Source: JBALVO01 sp036961445 (GTDB lineage: Bacteria; Pseudomonadota; Gammaproteobacteria; Pseudomonadales; Halieaceae). From it: DNA of 48,382 bases. The position numbers and the translations under genes were made by a program. Shown here one piece after another: positions 8,054 through 17,029 of the stretch; positions within the stretch are counted from its first letter, which is position 1, and each line of letters begins with the position of its first letter. Location of the stretch: assembly GCA_036961445.1 (NCBI GenBank), contig JBALVO010000015.1, positions 1-48,382 of the forward strand, written 5' to 3'. A model generated the notes under the pieces. That model worked only from the letters and a program-made list of their open reading frames with translations, did not search any database and had not been told where the DNA came from.

Positions 8054-9854
8054 CGGTCTCAATTTTAAGATCACGTTGCTTTAATTGCGTGTGCCATAAA
8101 TCAGCGTAGTGGCCGCCGTCTTGTAATAACTGCTGGTGGGTACCCTGTTCGACGATGCTGCCCTGGTGCAGCACCACAATTTTGTCGGCGTCAACGATGG
8201 TGGATAAACGGTGGGCTATCACCAGGCTGGTGTGATCTTGTGAAATTTCCGACAGCGCGTTGAGAATCGCCCGCTCAGACTTGCTGTCCAGCGAAGAGGT
8301 GGCCTCATCGAACACCATAATAGGTGGACGTTTCAGAATCGTTCGGGCAATGGATACCCGTTGTTTTTCACCGCCGGACAGTTTAAGGCCGCGCTCACCC
8401 ACCATGGTCGCACTGCCGTCTGGCAGGGAGGCGATAAACGCATCGAGGTGAGCCAGGCGAATGGCCTCATTGACTTCCTGATCATCTGCCAGCGGGTTGC
8501 CGTAGCGCACATTTTCAAAAATGCTGTCATTAAACAACACCGTATCCTGGGGAACGATACCAATGGCGCGGCGCAGTGAATCCTGGTTGACCAGGGCGAT
8601 GTCCTGTCCGTCAATACTGATATTGCCGGTGTCCGGGTCGTAAAAACGGAACAGGAGTTTTACCAGGGTGGACTTGCCTGAACCGCTGGCACCGACCACA
8701 GCGACCTTTTGCCCGGCTGCGATATCGAACTGTACGTCACGCAGAATGTTCCTCTGGGGGCTGTAGCCGAAGCTGACCTTGTTAAATGCAATTGAACCAT
8801 GCTGCATCCGCAATGGACGTGCATCGGGAGCATCCACCACTTTGGGTTTTATCGCCATGAGCTCAAACATCTTCTCGATGTTGGCCAGGGAGCCTTTGAT
8901 TTCGCGAAATACGAAGCCGAGAAAGCCCAGCGGCATAAATAGCTGGATCATGAACTGGTTGATGAGAATGAAATCACCCAGGGTTATTTGTTGTTCCTTT
9001 ACCTGCCAGGCGGCCAGGCCGATCATGCAGGTTTGCGACAGGGCGATGATCAGGGCTTGCCCACCATTGAGTCCGAATAGTGACAATCTGTTCCTGCGTC
9101 TGGCACTCTCCCACTTCTGCAGTTCTGCGTCGTAGCGGCTGGCTTCGAACGCCTCATTAGTGAAATATTTTACGGTTTCGAAATTTAGCAGGCTGTCCAT
9201 TGCGCGGGTGTTGCTGGCCGAATCAGCAGTATTCATTTCGCGCACGAATTGTGTTCGCCATTGCGTGGCGCGCAGTGAGAACAGACCGTAAGCCAGCACC
9301 GAAGTCAGCGTGATAACCGCAAAGCTCATGCCGTAGTTGAACAGGAGTATTCCTATTACCATGGCGATCTCAAACAGCGTGGGCACGATATTGAAAACAA
9401 AGAAACGCATCAGGAAGCTGATGCCCGTGGTGCCGCGCTCTATTTCCCTGGCCAGGCCCCCGGTGCGACGATTGAGATGGAAGTCCAGATCCAGCGCGTG
9501 TACGTGGCGAAAAACCTGCAGCCCTATGCGCCGCATGGCACGCTCGGTCACACGTCCAAAAATAGTGTCACGTAGTTCTCCGAAGAAGACGTTGGAGAAA
9601 CGGGCGGCGCCGTACGCCACGACCAGTCCCAGTAGTACGGTAGGTGCCAGGTTCTGAAAGTTCTGGCTATCTAATGAGTCCACCAGGTGCTTGAGTAAGA
9701 AGGGAATCACCAAAATGGCGCTCTTGGCCAGCAACAGGCACAACAGAGCTAGCGAAACGCGGTAGCGTGACTCCAGTAAGTAGGGTGTCAGATGAGAAAA
9801 GATGCGCCAGTTAATTCTGGACTCTGTGTCGTGATCAAAGTTTCCGTGTTGCAT
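8046..9854 (-). CDS. Atm1/ABCB7-type ABC exporter (fused membrane and ATPase domains)
   Basis: This 602-residue half-transporter has a six-helix exporter domain (residues about 20-325) and a nucleotide-binding domain with Walker A GASGSGKST (388-396), signature LSGGEKQRVS (492-501) and Walker B IMVFDEATS (512-520). The stretch LLNFETVKYFTNE near residue 222 is characteristic of the Atm1/ABCB6/ABCB7/HMT1 branch. Members export glutathione-linked compounds such as glutathione polysulfide or metal-thiol conjugates, in mitochondria supporting cytosolic Fe-S assembly. The cysteine-desulfurase-like gene lies 41 bases upstream on the same strand, so a sulfur or persulfide link is plausible. Branch assignment is good; the exact substrate is inferred. 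Confidence 0.9.
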   Translation of the reverse strand: MQHGNFDHDTESRINWRIFSHLTPYLLESRYRVSLALLCLLLAKSAILVIPFLLKHLVDSLDSQNFQNLAPTVLLGLVVAYGAARFSNVFFGELRDTIFGRVTERAMRRIGLQVFRHVHALDLDFHLNRRTGGLAREIERGTTGISFLMRFFVFNIVPTLFEIAMVIGILLFNYGMSFAVITLTSVLAYGLFSLRATQWRTQFVREMNTADSASNTRAMDSLLNFETVKYFTNEAFEASRYDAELQKWESARRRNRLSLFGLNGGQALIIALSQTCMIGLAAWQVKEQQITLGDFILINQFMIQLFMPLGFLGFVFREIKGSLANIEKMFELMAIKPKVVDAPDARPLRMQHGSIAFNKVSFGYSPQRNILRDVQFDIAAGQKVAVVGASGSGKSTLVKLLFRFYDPDTGNISIDGQDIALVNQDSLRRAIGIVPQDTVLFNDSIFENVRYGNPLADDQEVNEAIRLAHLDAFIASLPDGSATMVGERGLKLSGGEKQRVSIARTILKRPPIMVFDEATSSLDSKSERAILNALSEISQDHTSLVIAHRLSTIVDADKIVVLHQGSIVEQGTHQQLLQDGGHYADLWHTQLKQRDLKIETAN

Positions 9855-9895
9855 CGCCCGATTCTACGTTGAATCGGGTGTAAAAGCTCCGTTAA

Positions 9896-11548
9896 TCAAG
9901 CGGCGGCGACTTCCTGGGGCAGGACAAACCAGCGCAGGTTCTCGGCGCTCTGATTTAGCGCGAGCGTTGAACTGCCTTCCTGGTAGCGAGCACTGAGCAA
10001 AGTCTGTTCAGCGGCTTCGAGCTGGCCATCCAGTTCGATTTTTTCTGTCGGGGCGTGGTGCTGCTGTTGGCAATAGTTAACGAAAGACAGTGCCCCCAGG
10101 TCGCTGCAGGTAGCGGCTTGCTGGTTCAGGTAGCGCCAGACACCAGCGCTGGTATCAAATTGATAAAACGGTAATAAGCGCCAACCGTGCTCGGCTACCA
10201 ATGTGATGGCGCGTACCAGGTAATCAAATTCTGCTTCATCAATAAAATAATTGAAGTTGAGCCTGACCCAGCCCGGGCGCAATATCATAGTGCCCGCCTG
10301 GATTTCTGTCTCTATAGCCCGGCTGTAGTCCATGTCCATGCCTAGCAAGGTGTGCCCATAGGGTCCGGCACAGGAGCAGCCACCGCGCACCTGAATGCCG
10401 AACAGGTCGTTTAGTAAGGACACCACGAAGCCATAGTGCAGGTCCTTGCTGCCGTACTTGAAGCGCAGGGACATAATCGACAGGCGCGGCGCTGCCGGAT
10501 TGCCCATGATCTCCAGGTTGGGGTGGTCTGCGAAGATTCTCACAGCACGATCGACAAACTCCGTTTCGCGCCTGTGGATTTCATCGGTGCCCACTTCCTG
10601 TTGCAGTTTGAATACCAGGCCCGCGCGGATAGCTTCCACGATGGCGGGAGTGCCGCCTTCTTCGCGACGCTGGTGATCTGCAATGTACAGGTGGTCTTCC
10701 GGTGTGACATACATCACCGTGCCACCGCCGACGACAGCGGGGACGGTATTGTTCATGATGGCGGCCTTTGCCACCAGGATTCCCGGCGTGCCCGGGCCGC
10801 CAATGAATTTGTGCGGCGAGATAAATATCGCGTCCAGCGGTGCTGCGCCATTCATGTCGATACCGACGTAGGGCGCGGCGGCGGCATAATCCCAAAAAGC
10901 CAGTGCGCCATGGCGCTTGAGCAGCGCAGTGACGCCCTCCACGTCGCTTTTGATGCCGGTGACATTGGAGGCGGCGGAGAAACTGCCAATTTTTAACGGG
11001 CGCTCGGCGTACTGTTGCAGTTTTTGCTCCAGGGTCTGCATGCAGATCTGGCCCTGCGGCGTCAGTGGGATGGCTTCTACGTCAGCGATGCTCTCGCGCC
11101 AGGGGAGTTCGTTTGAATGGTGCTCATAGGGCCCGATGAATACAACGGGTCGCTCGTTCGCGGGGATGTGGGTTTCCAGCGCATAGTGCTCGGCGAGATC
11201 ACGTGGTAAGCGCATGCCGAGAATGTCGATAAGTTTGTTGATCGCCGCGGTTGCGCCCGACCCACAAAAAATGACCTGATCTTCGCTGTTGCCATTGACC
11301 GCCCTGCGTATCTCGTCTCGGGCCTGTTCACGAAATGCGGTGGTCTGGGCGCCGGTAAAGGAGGTCTCTGTGTGTGTGTTGGCATAGTATGGCAGCACTT
11401 GCTGGCGAATGTAGTCCTCGATGAAGCCCAGCGCGCGTCCAGAGGCGGTGTAGTCGGCATAAACCAGGGGCATGTCGCCAAAAGGGGTGCGGACAGGGGC
11501 GCCGGCACCAATGACGGATTCGCGGATGTTGTCGATCAATGCACTCAT
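9896..11548 (-). CDS. Class V aminotransferase, cysteine-desulfurase-like, with C-terminal extension
   Basis: The fold-type I PLP enzyme of 550 residues shows the SufS/Csd/isopenicillin-N-epimerase pattern: D220 (FWDYAAAAPY), the Schiff-base lysine K247 in SPHKFIGGPG, and a loop RGGCSCAGPYGH with C391 and C393. In cysteine desulfurases the loop cysteine carries the persulfide. The usual length is about 400 residues; here some 100 extra residues follow the core and match nothing I recognise. It is probably transcribed with the Atm1-type exporter downstream and diverges from an Lrp/AsnC regulator. It may release sulfur from cysteine or a related amino acid, but another class V activity is possible. 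Confidence 0.82.
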   Translation of the reverse strand: MSALIDNIRESVIGAGAPVRTPFGDMPLVYADYTASGRALGFIEDYIRQQVLPYYANTHTETSFTGAQTTAFREQARDEIRRAVNGNSEDQVIFCGSGATAAINKLIDILGMRLPRDLAEHYALETHIPANERPVVFIGPYEHHSNELPWRESIADVEAIPLTPQGQICMQTLEQKLQQYAERPLKIGSFSAASNVTGIKSDVEGVTALLKRHGALAFWDYAAAAPYVGIDMNGAAPLDAIFISPHKFIGGPGTPGILVAKAAIMNNTVPAVVGGGTVMYVTPEDHLYIADHQRREEGGTPAIVEAIRAGLVFKLQQEVGTDEIHRRETEFVDRAVRIFADHPNLEIMGNPAAPRLSIMSLRFKYGSKDLHYGFVVSLLNDLFGIQVRGGCSCAGPYGHTLLGMDMDYSRAIETEIQAGTMILRPGWVRLNFNYFIDEAEFDYLVRAITLVAEHGWRLLPFYQFDTSAGVWRYLNQQAATCSDLGALSFVNYCQQQHHAPTEKIELDGQLEAAEQTLLSARYQEGSSTLALNQSAENLRWFVLPQEVAAA

Positions 11549-11598
11549 GTGGGGTTCTCCAGCTACGAGGGGGTAATATACGTCACTTTTCAGGGCAC

Positions 11599-11682
11599 AT
11601 TGTTCCCAATAGAGGCGTCTAAATGATAAATATTGGGATATTGTTCCGTTTACTTATATATAATCGGTAATTAATACCGATT
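11599..11682. promoter_or_regulatory. Divergent control region: nested repeats and a perfect palindrome before the Lrp gene
   Basis: AATCGGTA (11662-11669) and TACCGATT (11675-11682) form a perfect 8-bp dyad with a 5-base AT spacer, overlapping a TATAAT (11659-11664). Upstream, CCCAATA (11605-11611) is the complement of TATTGGG (11631-11637), and ATTGTTCC occurs twice (11599-11606, 11640-11647). This arrangement fits operators for the Lrp/AsnC protein, controlling itself and the divergent desulfurase-exporter pair. Confidence 0.5.
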
Positions 11683-11719
11683 TTTATACAATTAGCGAAT
11701 CGATAGACTGGATGTAGTT

Positions 11720-12166
11720 ATGGATAATATCGATAAAGCGATTCTCCGCCACTTGCAGGCCGACGCCGCATTGTCGGTGGGTGATCTGGCGGAGCTGGTG
11801 GGTGCGTCCAAGTCTGCTTGCTGGCGTCGCATCCAGAAACTGGAGCAGGCGGGTGTGATTCGCTCCAGGGTAACGCTGTTGCAGGCCGCCGCGCTGGATT
11901 TGTCCTTGAGCGTATTCATATCCATACGCACTAATCAGCACAATGAAAAATGGTGCAAACAGTTTAAGGCAGTAGTACAGGATATTCCCGGCATCCTTGA
12001 GGTATACCGCATGGGCGGTGAGCTGGATTACCTGATCAAGGCGGTGGTTAAGGATATGCCCGACTTCGACAGATTGTATCAACAACTGATCAGCGCGGAC
12101 CTGTTCGATGTGACCTCTAACTTTGTGATGGAGGAGATCAAGTTCACCACGGCGTTGCCACTATGA
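11720..12166 (+). CDS. Lrp/AsnC family transcriptional regulator
   Basis: The 148-residue product has the standard layout: an N-terminal helix-turn-helix (LSVGDLAELVGASKSACWRR, about residues 18-37) and a C-terminal RAM/ACT-like ligand domain with MGGELDYLIKAVV near residue 102. Family members sense amino acids and form octamers around DNA. It is divergent from the desulfurase-exporter genes and 100 bases upstream of the dehydratase gene, both amino-acid related. It is likely to respond to an amino-acid substrate of one of these enzymes (cysteine, serine, threonine or similar); this is inferred from position. Confidence 0.92.
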   Translation: MDNIDKAILRHLQADAALSVGDLAELVGASKSACWRRIQKLEQAGVIRSRVTLLQAAALDLSLSVFISIRTNQHNEKWCKQFKAVVQDIPGILEVYRMGGELDYLIKAVVKDMPDFDRLYQQLISADLFDVTSNFVMEEIKFTTALPL

Positions 12167-12213
12167 GCCTGCGCTCCTGCATTACCGATGGAGGTCTAGT
12201 GGTGGCGGTTTGC

Positions 12214-12248
12214 TATAGTTGCGCCAGCTGGGTAATAGCTGCGCCAGC
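12214..12248 (+). promoter_or_regulatory. -10-like element and 20-bp-period direct repeat upstream of the dehydratase gene
   Basis: TATAGT at 12214-12219 resembles a -10 box. AGTTGCGCCAGC (12217-12228) recurs as AGCTGCGCCAGC (12237-12248), 11 of 12 matching and spaced 20 bases, close to two helical turns. Its place over the probable transcription start fits a repressor or autoregulator site. Confidence 0.4.
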
Positions 12249-12266
12249 GATAGCCAGGAGTCTTTT

Positions 12267-13226
12267 ATGAAACTGCCCACCGTAACGGAACTGGATAGCG
12301 CTGCCGAGTTGGTGTACCGGCATATGCAGCCCTCGGCCCAGCTTGAATGGCCATTGTTGAGTGAGCGCTGTGGTTGTCAGGTACTGGTGAAGCATGAAAA
12401 TCATAATCCTACCGGCGCTTTCAAGGTCCGTGGTGGTCTGGTGTATATCAACAGATTGCGCCAGAGGGAGCCGGACATTGTGGGCCTGGTGACAGCCACC
12501 CGCGGCAATCACGGGCAAAGTGTCGCCTTCGCAGCGAGTCGACATGGTATGGCCAGCGTAGTAGTGGTTCCTGAAGGTAACAACCCGGATAAAAATCGGG
12601 CAATGCAGGCGTTGGGGGCAGAATTGATCGTGCACGGCGCCGATTTTGATGAGGCGGTGCCCTTTGCGCAAGCGTTGGCCGCAGAACGGCGTCTGCACCG
12701 TATACCGTCCTTTCATATGGACCTGGTATCCGGTGTGGCCAGCTATGGGCTGGAGTTGTTCCGGAGCCAGCCTGATCTTGAGCGGGTGTATGTGCCTATT
12801 GGATTGGGTTCAGGGATATGCGCCTTGGTGTGTGCCAGAAATGCCCTGGGTCTGGATACGCAGATTATTGGCGTGGTTTCCAGTGCTGCCGATTGCTATG
12901 CAAAATCGCTGGAAGAGGGTGTTTGCATTAGTACTGAATCAGCCGATACCCTGGCCGATGGCATGGCGGTGCGAGTGCCTAGCCCCGAGGCTCTGGATGT
13001 TATGCGCGGCAATGTTGCGCGGGTCGTTCGCGTGGATGATGACGAAGTAATGGCGGCGATGCGTTTTTATTTCAGCGATACGCACAATGTCGCCGAGGGC
13101 GCCGGTGCTGCGCCCCTGGCTGCTTTGCTGCAGGAAAAAGCGCTTAACACGGGAAGCAAAGTCGCCGTTATTTTGAGTGGCGGCAATGTGGATGCGGCGC
13201 TTTATCGCCAGGTTCTGCAGCATTGA
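12267..13226 (+). CDS. Threonine/serine dehydratase-type PLP enzyme
   Basis: This fold-type II PLP enzyme of 319 residues has the Schiff-base lysine K53 in NPTGAFKVRGG, a phosphate-binding PIGLGSG loop and a closing ILSGGN motif. It lacks the C-terminal ACT/regulatory domain of biosynthetic IlvA, so it resembles catabolic dehydratases (TdcB, hydroxyectoine-pathway or 3-hydroxyaspartate ammonia-lyases). The open frame extends 16 codons upstream, but AGGAG sits 6 bases before the ATG at 12267. It follows the Lrp gene in the same direction and is probably regulated by it. Deamination of a beta-hydroxy amino acid is likely; the actual substrate cannot be settled. Confidence 0.87.
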   Translation: MKLPTVTELDSAAELVYRHMQPSAQLEWPLLSERCGCQVLVKHENHNPTGAFKVRGGLVYINRLRQREPDIVGLVTATRGNHGQSVAFAASRHGMASVVVVPEGNNPDKNRAMQALGAELIVHGADFDEAVPFAQALAAERRLHRIPSFHMDLVSGVASYGLELFRSQPDLERVYVPIGLGSGICALVCARNALGLDTQIIGVVSSAADCYAKSLEEGVCISTESADTLADGMAVRVPSPEALDVMRGNVARVVRVDDDEVMAAMRFYFSDTHNVAEGAGAAPLAALLQEKALNTGSKVAVILSGGNVDAALYRQVLQH

Positions 13227-13289
13227 TGGGCGGCCAATTGTTTGCTTGCCGGGTGAGTGATGAATATTAATGTTGGGGTATGGAGCCTG

Positions 13290-14021
13290 ATGAAAAAAAA
13301 TAGACTGCTGGCCAGTTTGTGCCTGGGTTTTTTGATGGCTGGCAGTTTACCTGCGCAGGACGCAGTGCAGGCCAAGGAATGCGTCATCCTGGTCCACGGC
13401 ATGGGGCGTACCTATCGCTCTATGGAGAACATCGAGCAGGTACTGCTGGCGCAAGATTATCGGGTGATCAATGTTGATTATCCCTCGACCGAAAAACCTA
13501 TCGAGACGCTGGCGCAGAACTTTGTTTCTTCCGCTGTGGATGAATGCGAGACAGGTGGCAGCAGCGCTATCCATTTCGTCACGCACTCCCTGGGCGGCAT
13601 TTTGGTACGCTATTTCCTGCAGGATAACTCCATTGCAGGTTTGGGCAAGATAGTGATGCTGAGTCCGCCTAACCACGGCAGCGAAGTCGCGGATGAGCTG
13701 GTTGGTTGGTCACCCTATTTGTGGCTAATGGGCCCCCCGGGCCAACAACTGGTGACAGGCACAGAAGGTATTGTTGCAACGCTGCGCCCAATCCCGGGTC
13801 AAATCGGCATTATTACCGGCAACGTATCCTTTGATCCCTGGTTTTCGGGCCTGTTGCCCGGTGAGGATGATGGCAAGGTCACCGTGGCAAGTGCCAGACT
13901 AGAGGAGATGCAGGATTTTCTCGTGGTGGACAGCGGTCACTCATTCATTATGAATAATGATCGGGTAATCAGCCAGATATTATCGTTCCTGAAGAGCGGG
14001 TATTTTGATCGTGCGGATTAA
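13290..14021 (+). CDS. Secreted alpha/beta hydrolase, lipase-like
   Basis: The 243-residue product begins with a signal peptide (MKKNRLLASLCLGFLMAGS, cleavage probably after VQA near residue 28). It then shows the alpha/beta-hydrolase elements: oxyanion HGMG (residues 36-39), nucleophile elbow THSLGG with S100, a likely acid in the LPGEDDGKVT stretch and the histidine of DSGHSFI near the end. The PPNHGSE segment recalls small triacylglycerol lipases and PGAP1-like esterases. The frame can start at a GTG 11 codons earlier, but MKK with GGAG upstream gives a clean signal peptide. It should act in the periplasm or outside. The substrate is unknown. Confidence 0.8.
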   Translation: MKKNRLLASLCLGFLMAGSLPAQDAVQAKECVILVHGMGRTYRSMENIEQVLLAQDYRVINVDYPSTEKPIETLAQNFVSSAVDECETGGSSAIHFVTHSLGGILVRYFLQDNSIAGLGKIVMLSPPNHGSEVADELVGWSPYLWLMGPPGQQLVTGTEGIVATLRPIPGQIGIITGNVSFDPWFSGLLPGEDDGKVTVASARLEEMQDFLVVDSGHSFIMNNDRVISQILSFLKSGYFDRAD

Positions 14022-14091
14022 GTACTGAGTGGTGCGATAAGACTGTGGGGGGGTGCCAGGTTGGCTGCTAGTGGGGATCCCACGGAAGCGG

Positions 14092-14125
14092 AAAAACGTG
14101 CGACTGCCACGGCCGTGGCAGTCGC
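14092..14125 (-). terminator. Long perfect palindrome with T-run after the outer-membrane protein gene
   Basis: GCGACTGCCACGG (14100-14112) is followed directly by its exact complement to 14125, a 26-bp palindrome. On the minus strand it leads into ACGTTTTT. It lies nine bases past the stop of the minus-strand gene and also faces the end of the hydrolase gene, so it probably ends the former and may slow the latter. Confidence 0.75.
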
Positions 14126-14133
14126 GGATCTAT

Positions 14134-15153
14134 CTAGAACCTGCGAGAAAGAGCGGCACTTACCATCCAGATGTTGGAGTCGTTGAAATCAACATCGTTA
14201 TCTGAATCGCCCCATGCAACACTTACATTCGGTGTCCACTTGCCCAGAAAGCCAATGGAGCCTGGGAAGGACATAACCGAAGCAAAACCGTAGACATCGG
14301 CATCGTTAGTATCGCCAAAAATCGGGTTTTTCTTGTCGCCACTCATATCGGCGTAGCTGACGCGAGAGGCCCATACCATGGAGTCGCTGCGATACATGTG
14401 CGCAAGTGATACAACCACACCATCCTGCGACATAGCGTCACCATCCAGGTCACGATCCAGATATTTTACACCCGGGCGCAGGGAGTGGTGATCGTTGAGG
14501 GTAAACTTATAACCCAGTTCAAGCCCCATTATGTCACCATTACGATCCAGCAGGTCGCGATCCGCCTTGCTCAGACCCAATGCCTGACCACTGAATTCAT
14601 CGTCAACATCAACACTCTTGGCATTCAGTATGGCTTCAAAGTTGGAGCCCATAATTTTATCCCAGGTGAAGCGCACGCCGGTGAATTCCTGATCGGTGGT
14701 CTTACGCTTAACGCCAGTCTGGTAAGGGTCGGCATAGACTTTAGTAGCCATACTGGACGGTGCCAGTGCAGATAGCTTCATGTCGCCCAGTGAATCAAAA
14801 TTGTGACGCACGGACAAACGGGTTGCAGCATCGAATGCAAGCAAATTGTCCATGTCACTGCCGATGGAAAAGCGGGTCTTTTGGTTGGACAATGTATAGC
14901 CAAGGTCAAAGTTGGCCACAGGCATGGTCACGCTCTCTGAATCGGGGCTGCCAAGTGAGTCAATTTTTTCTGCACCCAGATCAATATTAAGGCCATCTAT
15001 TTGCGCGAGGAAATTGGTTTCGATTTCGCCGCCACTGGCGCCAAAATTTACCAGGCCATTAAAGCCGGCGTCATCGAACATCGGTTGCAGTGCCAGGCTA
15101 GGCAGGGCAATGCCGGCCATCAACGGTATCATTAGAAATTTTTTCATAGTCAT
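14134..15153 (-). CDS. Outer-membrane beta-barrel-type protein (possibly DUF2860-like)
   Basis: The 339-residue product has a signal peptide (MTMKKFLMIPLMAGIALPSLAL) and alternating amphipathic beta-type stretches rich in Asp, Ser, Gly and aromatics. It ends in LSRRF, the C-terminal phenylalanine used for recognition by the BAM complex. The repeated 'D-x-D/N' loops and overall length recall the uncharacterised DUF2860 family of marine gammaproteobacteria, but I hold this family name loosely. The start has AGGA four bases upstream. It stands alone with its own terminator, so it is probably singly transcribed. Function is unknown: a pore or a surface protein are both possible. Confidence 0.7.
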   Translation of the reverse strand: MTMKKFLMIPLMAGIALPSLALQPMFDDAGFNGLVNFGASGGEIETNFLAQIDGLNIDLGAEKIDSLGSPDSESVTMPVANFDLGYTLSNQKTRFSIGSDMDNLLAFDAATRLSVRHNFDSLGDMKLSALAPSSMATKVYADPYQTGVKRKTTDQEFTGVRFTWDKIMGSNFEAILNAKSVDVDDEFSGQALGLSKADRDLLDRNGDIMGLELGYKFTLNDHHSLRPGVKYLDRDLDGDAMSQDGVVVSLAHMYRSDSMVWASRVSYADMSGDKKNPIFGDTNDADVYGFASVMSFPGSIGFLGKWTPNVSVAWGDSDNDVDFNDSNIWMVSAALSRRF

Positions 15154-15440
15154 ATAGTCCTATTAACAAGATTACTTGAAAAACTGTTTTGCTCTTGTCG
15201 CCGCCCGGACGTTCGATGATTAAGTCAAAGGCCGGATCATTTATGCGCATAATGGTATTGGCGGGGGCCCTCGCGGGCAATAGCTTTGAGCGGTATTATT
15301 AACTACCCGTTTTGTTGGTTGTATGTGCTCGCCGATAGCCTCGCCACTGCATTTTGTGGCCGCTACAGGGCTCGTTTTGCTTGCCCTCGCGGGACTGCAA
15401 CAAAACGCTGTCGCTGTACTACGCTAGATACAAATTCGCG

Positions 15441-16064
15441 TCACTGCGCACTGGCACCCGCCATATCGGCTGTGATGGCAGCAGCGATGATCTCACTGAG
15501 CTGGTGGAATAAATTACTGTAGGCCGCCGGGACATGTTCCGGTCCAGAGCTGGCAGGAGACACAGATGATTGCAGTCGGCTGATGCGGCGCTGCACCGTC
15601 TCGGCGTTGGCTACACGGTACACCAGCCATTCGGCCGTCAGGGTCGCCTCCTCATCATTCGCATCCAGTTTCAGCAGGTTTAGCTTTATGCCATAATCTG
15701 GTGCTCGTTTGGAGTGCCAGGGGAATGTGCGCACATTATGCGTGTTCAGCAGGTTCGCCAGATTGATAGCCATAACACGTTGAATACCGGCATCCAGGGG
15801 TTCTGCCCAGTGCTCCGTTGCCGCCACCTTAAGTGCATTGCCGTCTTGTTGATAGACCATTTTTTCGCGCTCCAGGTAAGCCGGGATGGTGATGGGGCCG
15901 ACTCCCAGGGCCGGTGTCTCCCCGGTGGGCGCCGCGGATGCCTGTGCAGTCAGTCGATAGTAGGTGTTCTGTGGGCTGCTACCGCAGCCACCCAGCAATA
16001 AGGTCACAGATAACAGGCATGCCAGTGACAAAAGGTTGCTGCATCCAATATTGTTATTCATCAC
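15441..16064 (-). CDS. PqiC-like ABC-transport auxiliary lipoprotein
   Basis: This 207-residue lipoprotein has a signal peptide with lipobox LLGGC (C27), followed by the family opening NTYYRL. Proteins of this group (PqiC/YmbA, DUF330) are outer-membrane lipoproteins that partner with MCE proteins to bridge the periplasm. Its start overlaps the stop of the MCE gene by four bases (ATGA), so translation is coupled. It is the last gene of the four-gene operon. The residues past about 150 (SPASSGPEHVPAAYSNLF) are typical of the family. Confidence 0.85.
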   Translation of the reverse strand: MMNNNIGCSNLLSLACLLSVTLLLGGCGSSPQNTYYRLTAQASAAPTGETPALGVGPITIPAYLEREKMVYQQDGNALKVAATEHWAEPLDAGIQRVMAINLANLLNTHNVRTFPWHSKRAPDYGIKLNLLKLDANDEEATLTAEWLVYRVANAETVQRRISRLQSSVSPASSGPEHVPAAYSNLFHQLSEIIAAAITADMAGASAQ

Positions 16065-17029
16065 CTGTCTCCGGTCTTGCCCTTGATAAGGGACTCGGGT
16101 TGTTCTTCCAATGTTCTAGCTAGTGATTGCAGAGATCTGCCTGCATCGGCCAACTCTCTCAGGGCCCTGTTCAGCTCATAGACTGTTGCTGAATCTTCGG
16201 ACACCAGTCCGTCAACCTCGCTCATGGTCTGTTGGAAAGCGAGGGTGGCATTATCCAGGGCTTGTAGATTGTTCTCGACCAGGGTCGAAAGCTTCGGTAG
16301 CTCAGCGTTTGCGTTCGCTATGGTTGCTGCAGTCTCATCCAGCACCGTATCCATTTTGGGACCGGTGGTCGCCAACTGTTGCTGTAATTGGTCGCTTAGT
16401 TGGGTCAGGGACTTCAGCGCTACTGTTACATTGGCCGGTAGGGCCTTGAACTCTGCACTGTCCACCACTGTATTGATGCTGTTGCCAATATTGTTCAGGT
16501 CATCAACCAATTGTGTCACGTCTATCTCCTGCAGCTTCTTGGCAATCCGCTGCATGTCTGTGGGTACGGTAGGTATCTGTGTATGAGGCGAGTCGATATC
16601 CACCAGAATCAGTTTGGTGTTTGGGTGAAAATCGAGCTGGACATAAAGAAGACCAGTCAACAGACTTTGTGTGTTCAGTTGGGCGCGGAGACCTCGACCC
16701 AGCAACTCCTCTGTATAGTCATCGGCAGGGGGTGTTGTGCCTTTATAGGAAATTTTCGAACCATCGAAATCCGCTTCAACCACCATGATCAATTCCAGTG
16801 TGTCCTCGTCTAGAACGACTTCAATTTTTGTGACCTGCCCCATCTCTACGCCTCGCAGGGCCAGAGGAGCGCCTACATTTAGACCTTTCACAGAGCCATC
16901 AAAGGCCATCACTATTTTATCCTTTTTGCCGAAGCCAGAGCCCAGAATAAAAAGAAGGGTAGCAATGGCAATGAGTACGGCGCCAATAACGAAGGCGCCG
17001 ATTGCAACTGTACTTTGTTTGTCACTCAT
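16061..17029 (-). CDS. MlaD/PqiB-type MCE domain protein
   Basis: The 322-residue protein has one N-terminal membrane helix (residues about 8-31) and a single MCE domain (about 38-118, with MAFDGSVKGLNVGAPLALRG). A long helical C-terminal region rich in Leu, Gln and Asn follows. MCE proteins form hexameric rings that shuttle phospholipid or other hydrophobic molecules across the periplasm. One MCE domain makes it closer to MlaD than to multi-domain PqiB/LetB. It overlaps both neighbours by four bases. The long helical tail may form a tube or reach the lipoprotein partner. Confidence 0.9.
   Translation of the reverse strand: MSDKQSTVAIGAFVIGAVLIAIATLLFILGSGFGKKDKIVMAFDGSVKGLNVGAPLALRGVEMGQVTKIEVVLDEDTLELIMVVEADFDGSKISYKGTTPPADDYTEELLGRGLRAQLNTQSLLTGLLYVQLDFHPNTKLILVDIDSPHTQIPTVPTDMQRIAKKLQEIDVTQLVDDLNNIGNSINTVVDSAEFKALPANVTVALKSLTQLSDQLQQQLATTGPKMDTVLDETAATIANANAELPKLSTLVENNLQALDNATLAFQQTMSEVDGLVSEDSATVYELNRALRELADAGRSLQSLARTLEEQPESLIKGKTGDR

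Noticed and set aside
15154..15440. Repeats of CCCTCGCGGG between the outer-membrane protein gene and the MCE operon as a mobile element
   Set aside because: Two short near-palindromic GC-rich copies are too little to support a repeat family.
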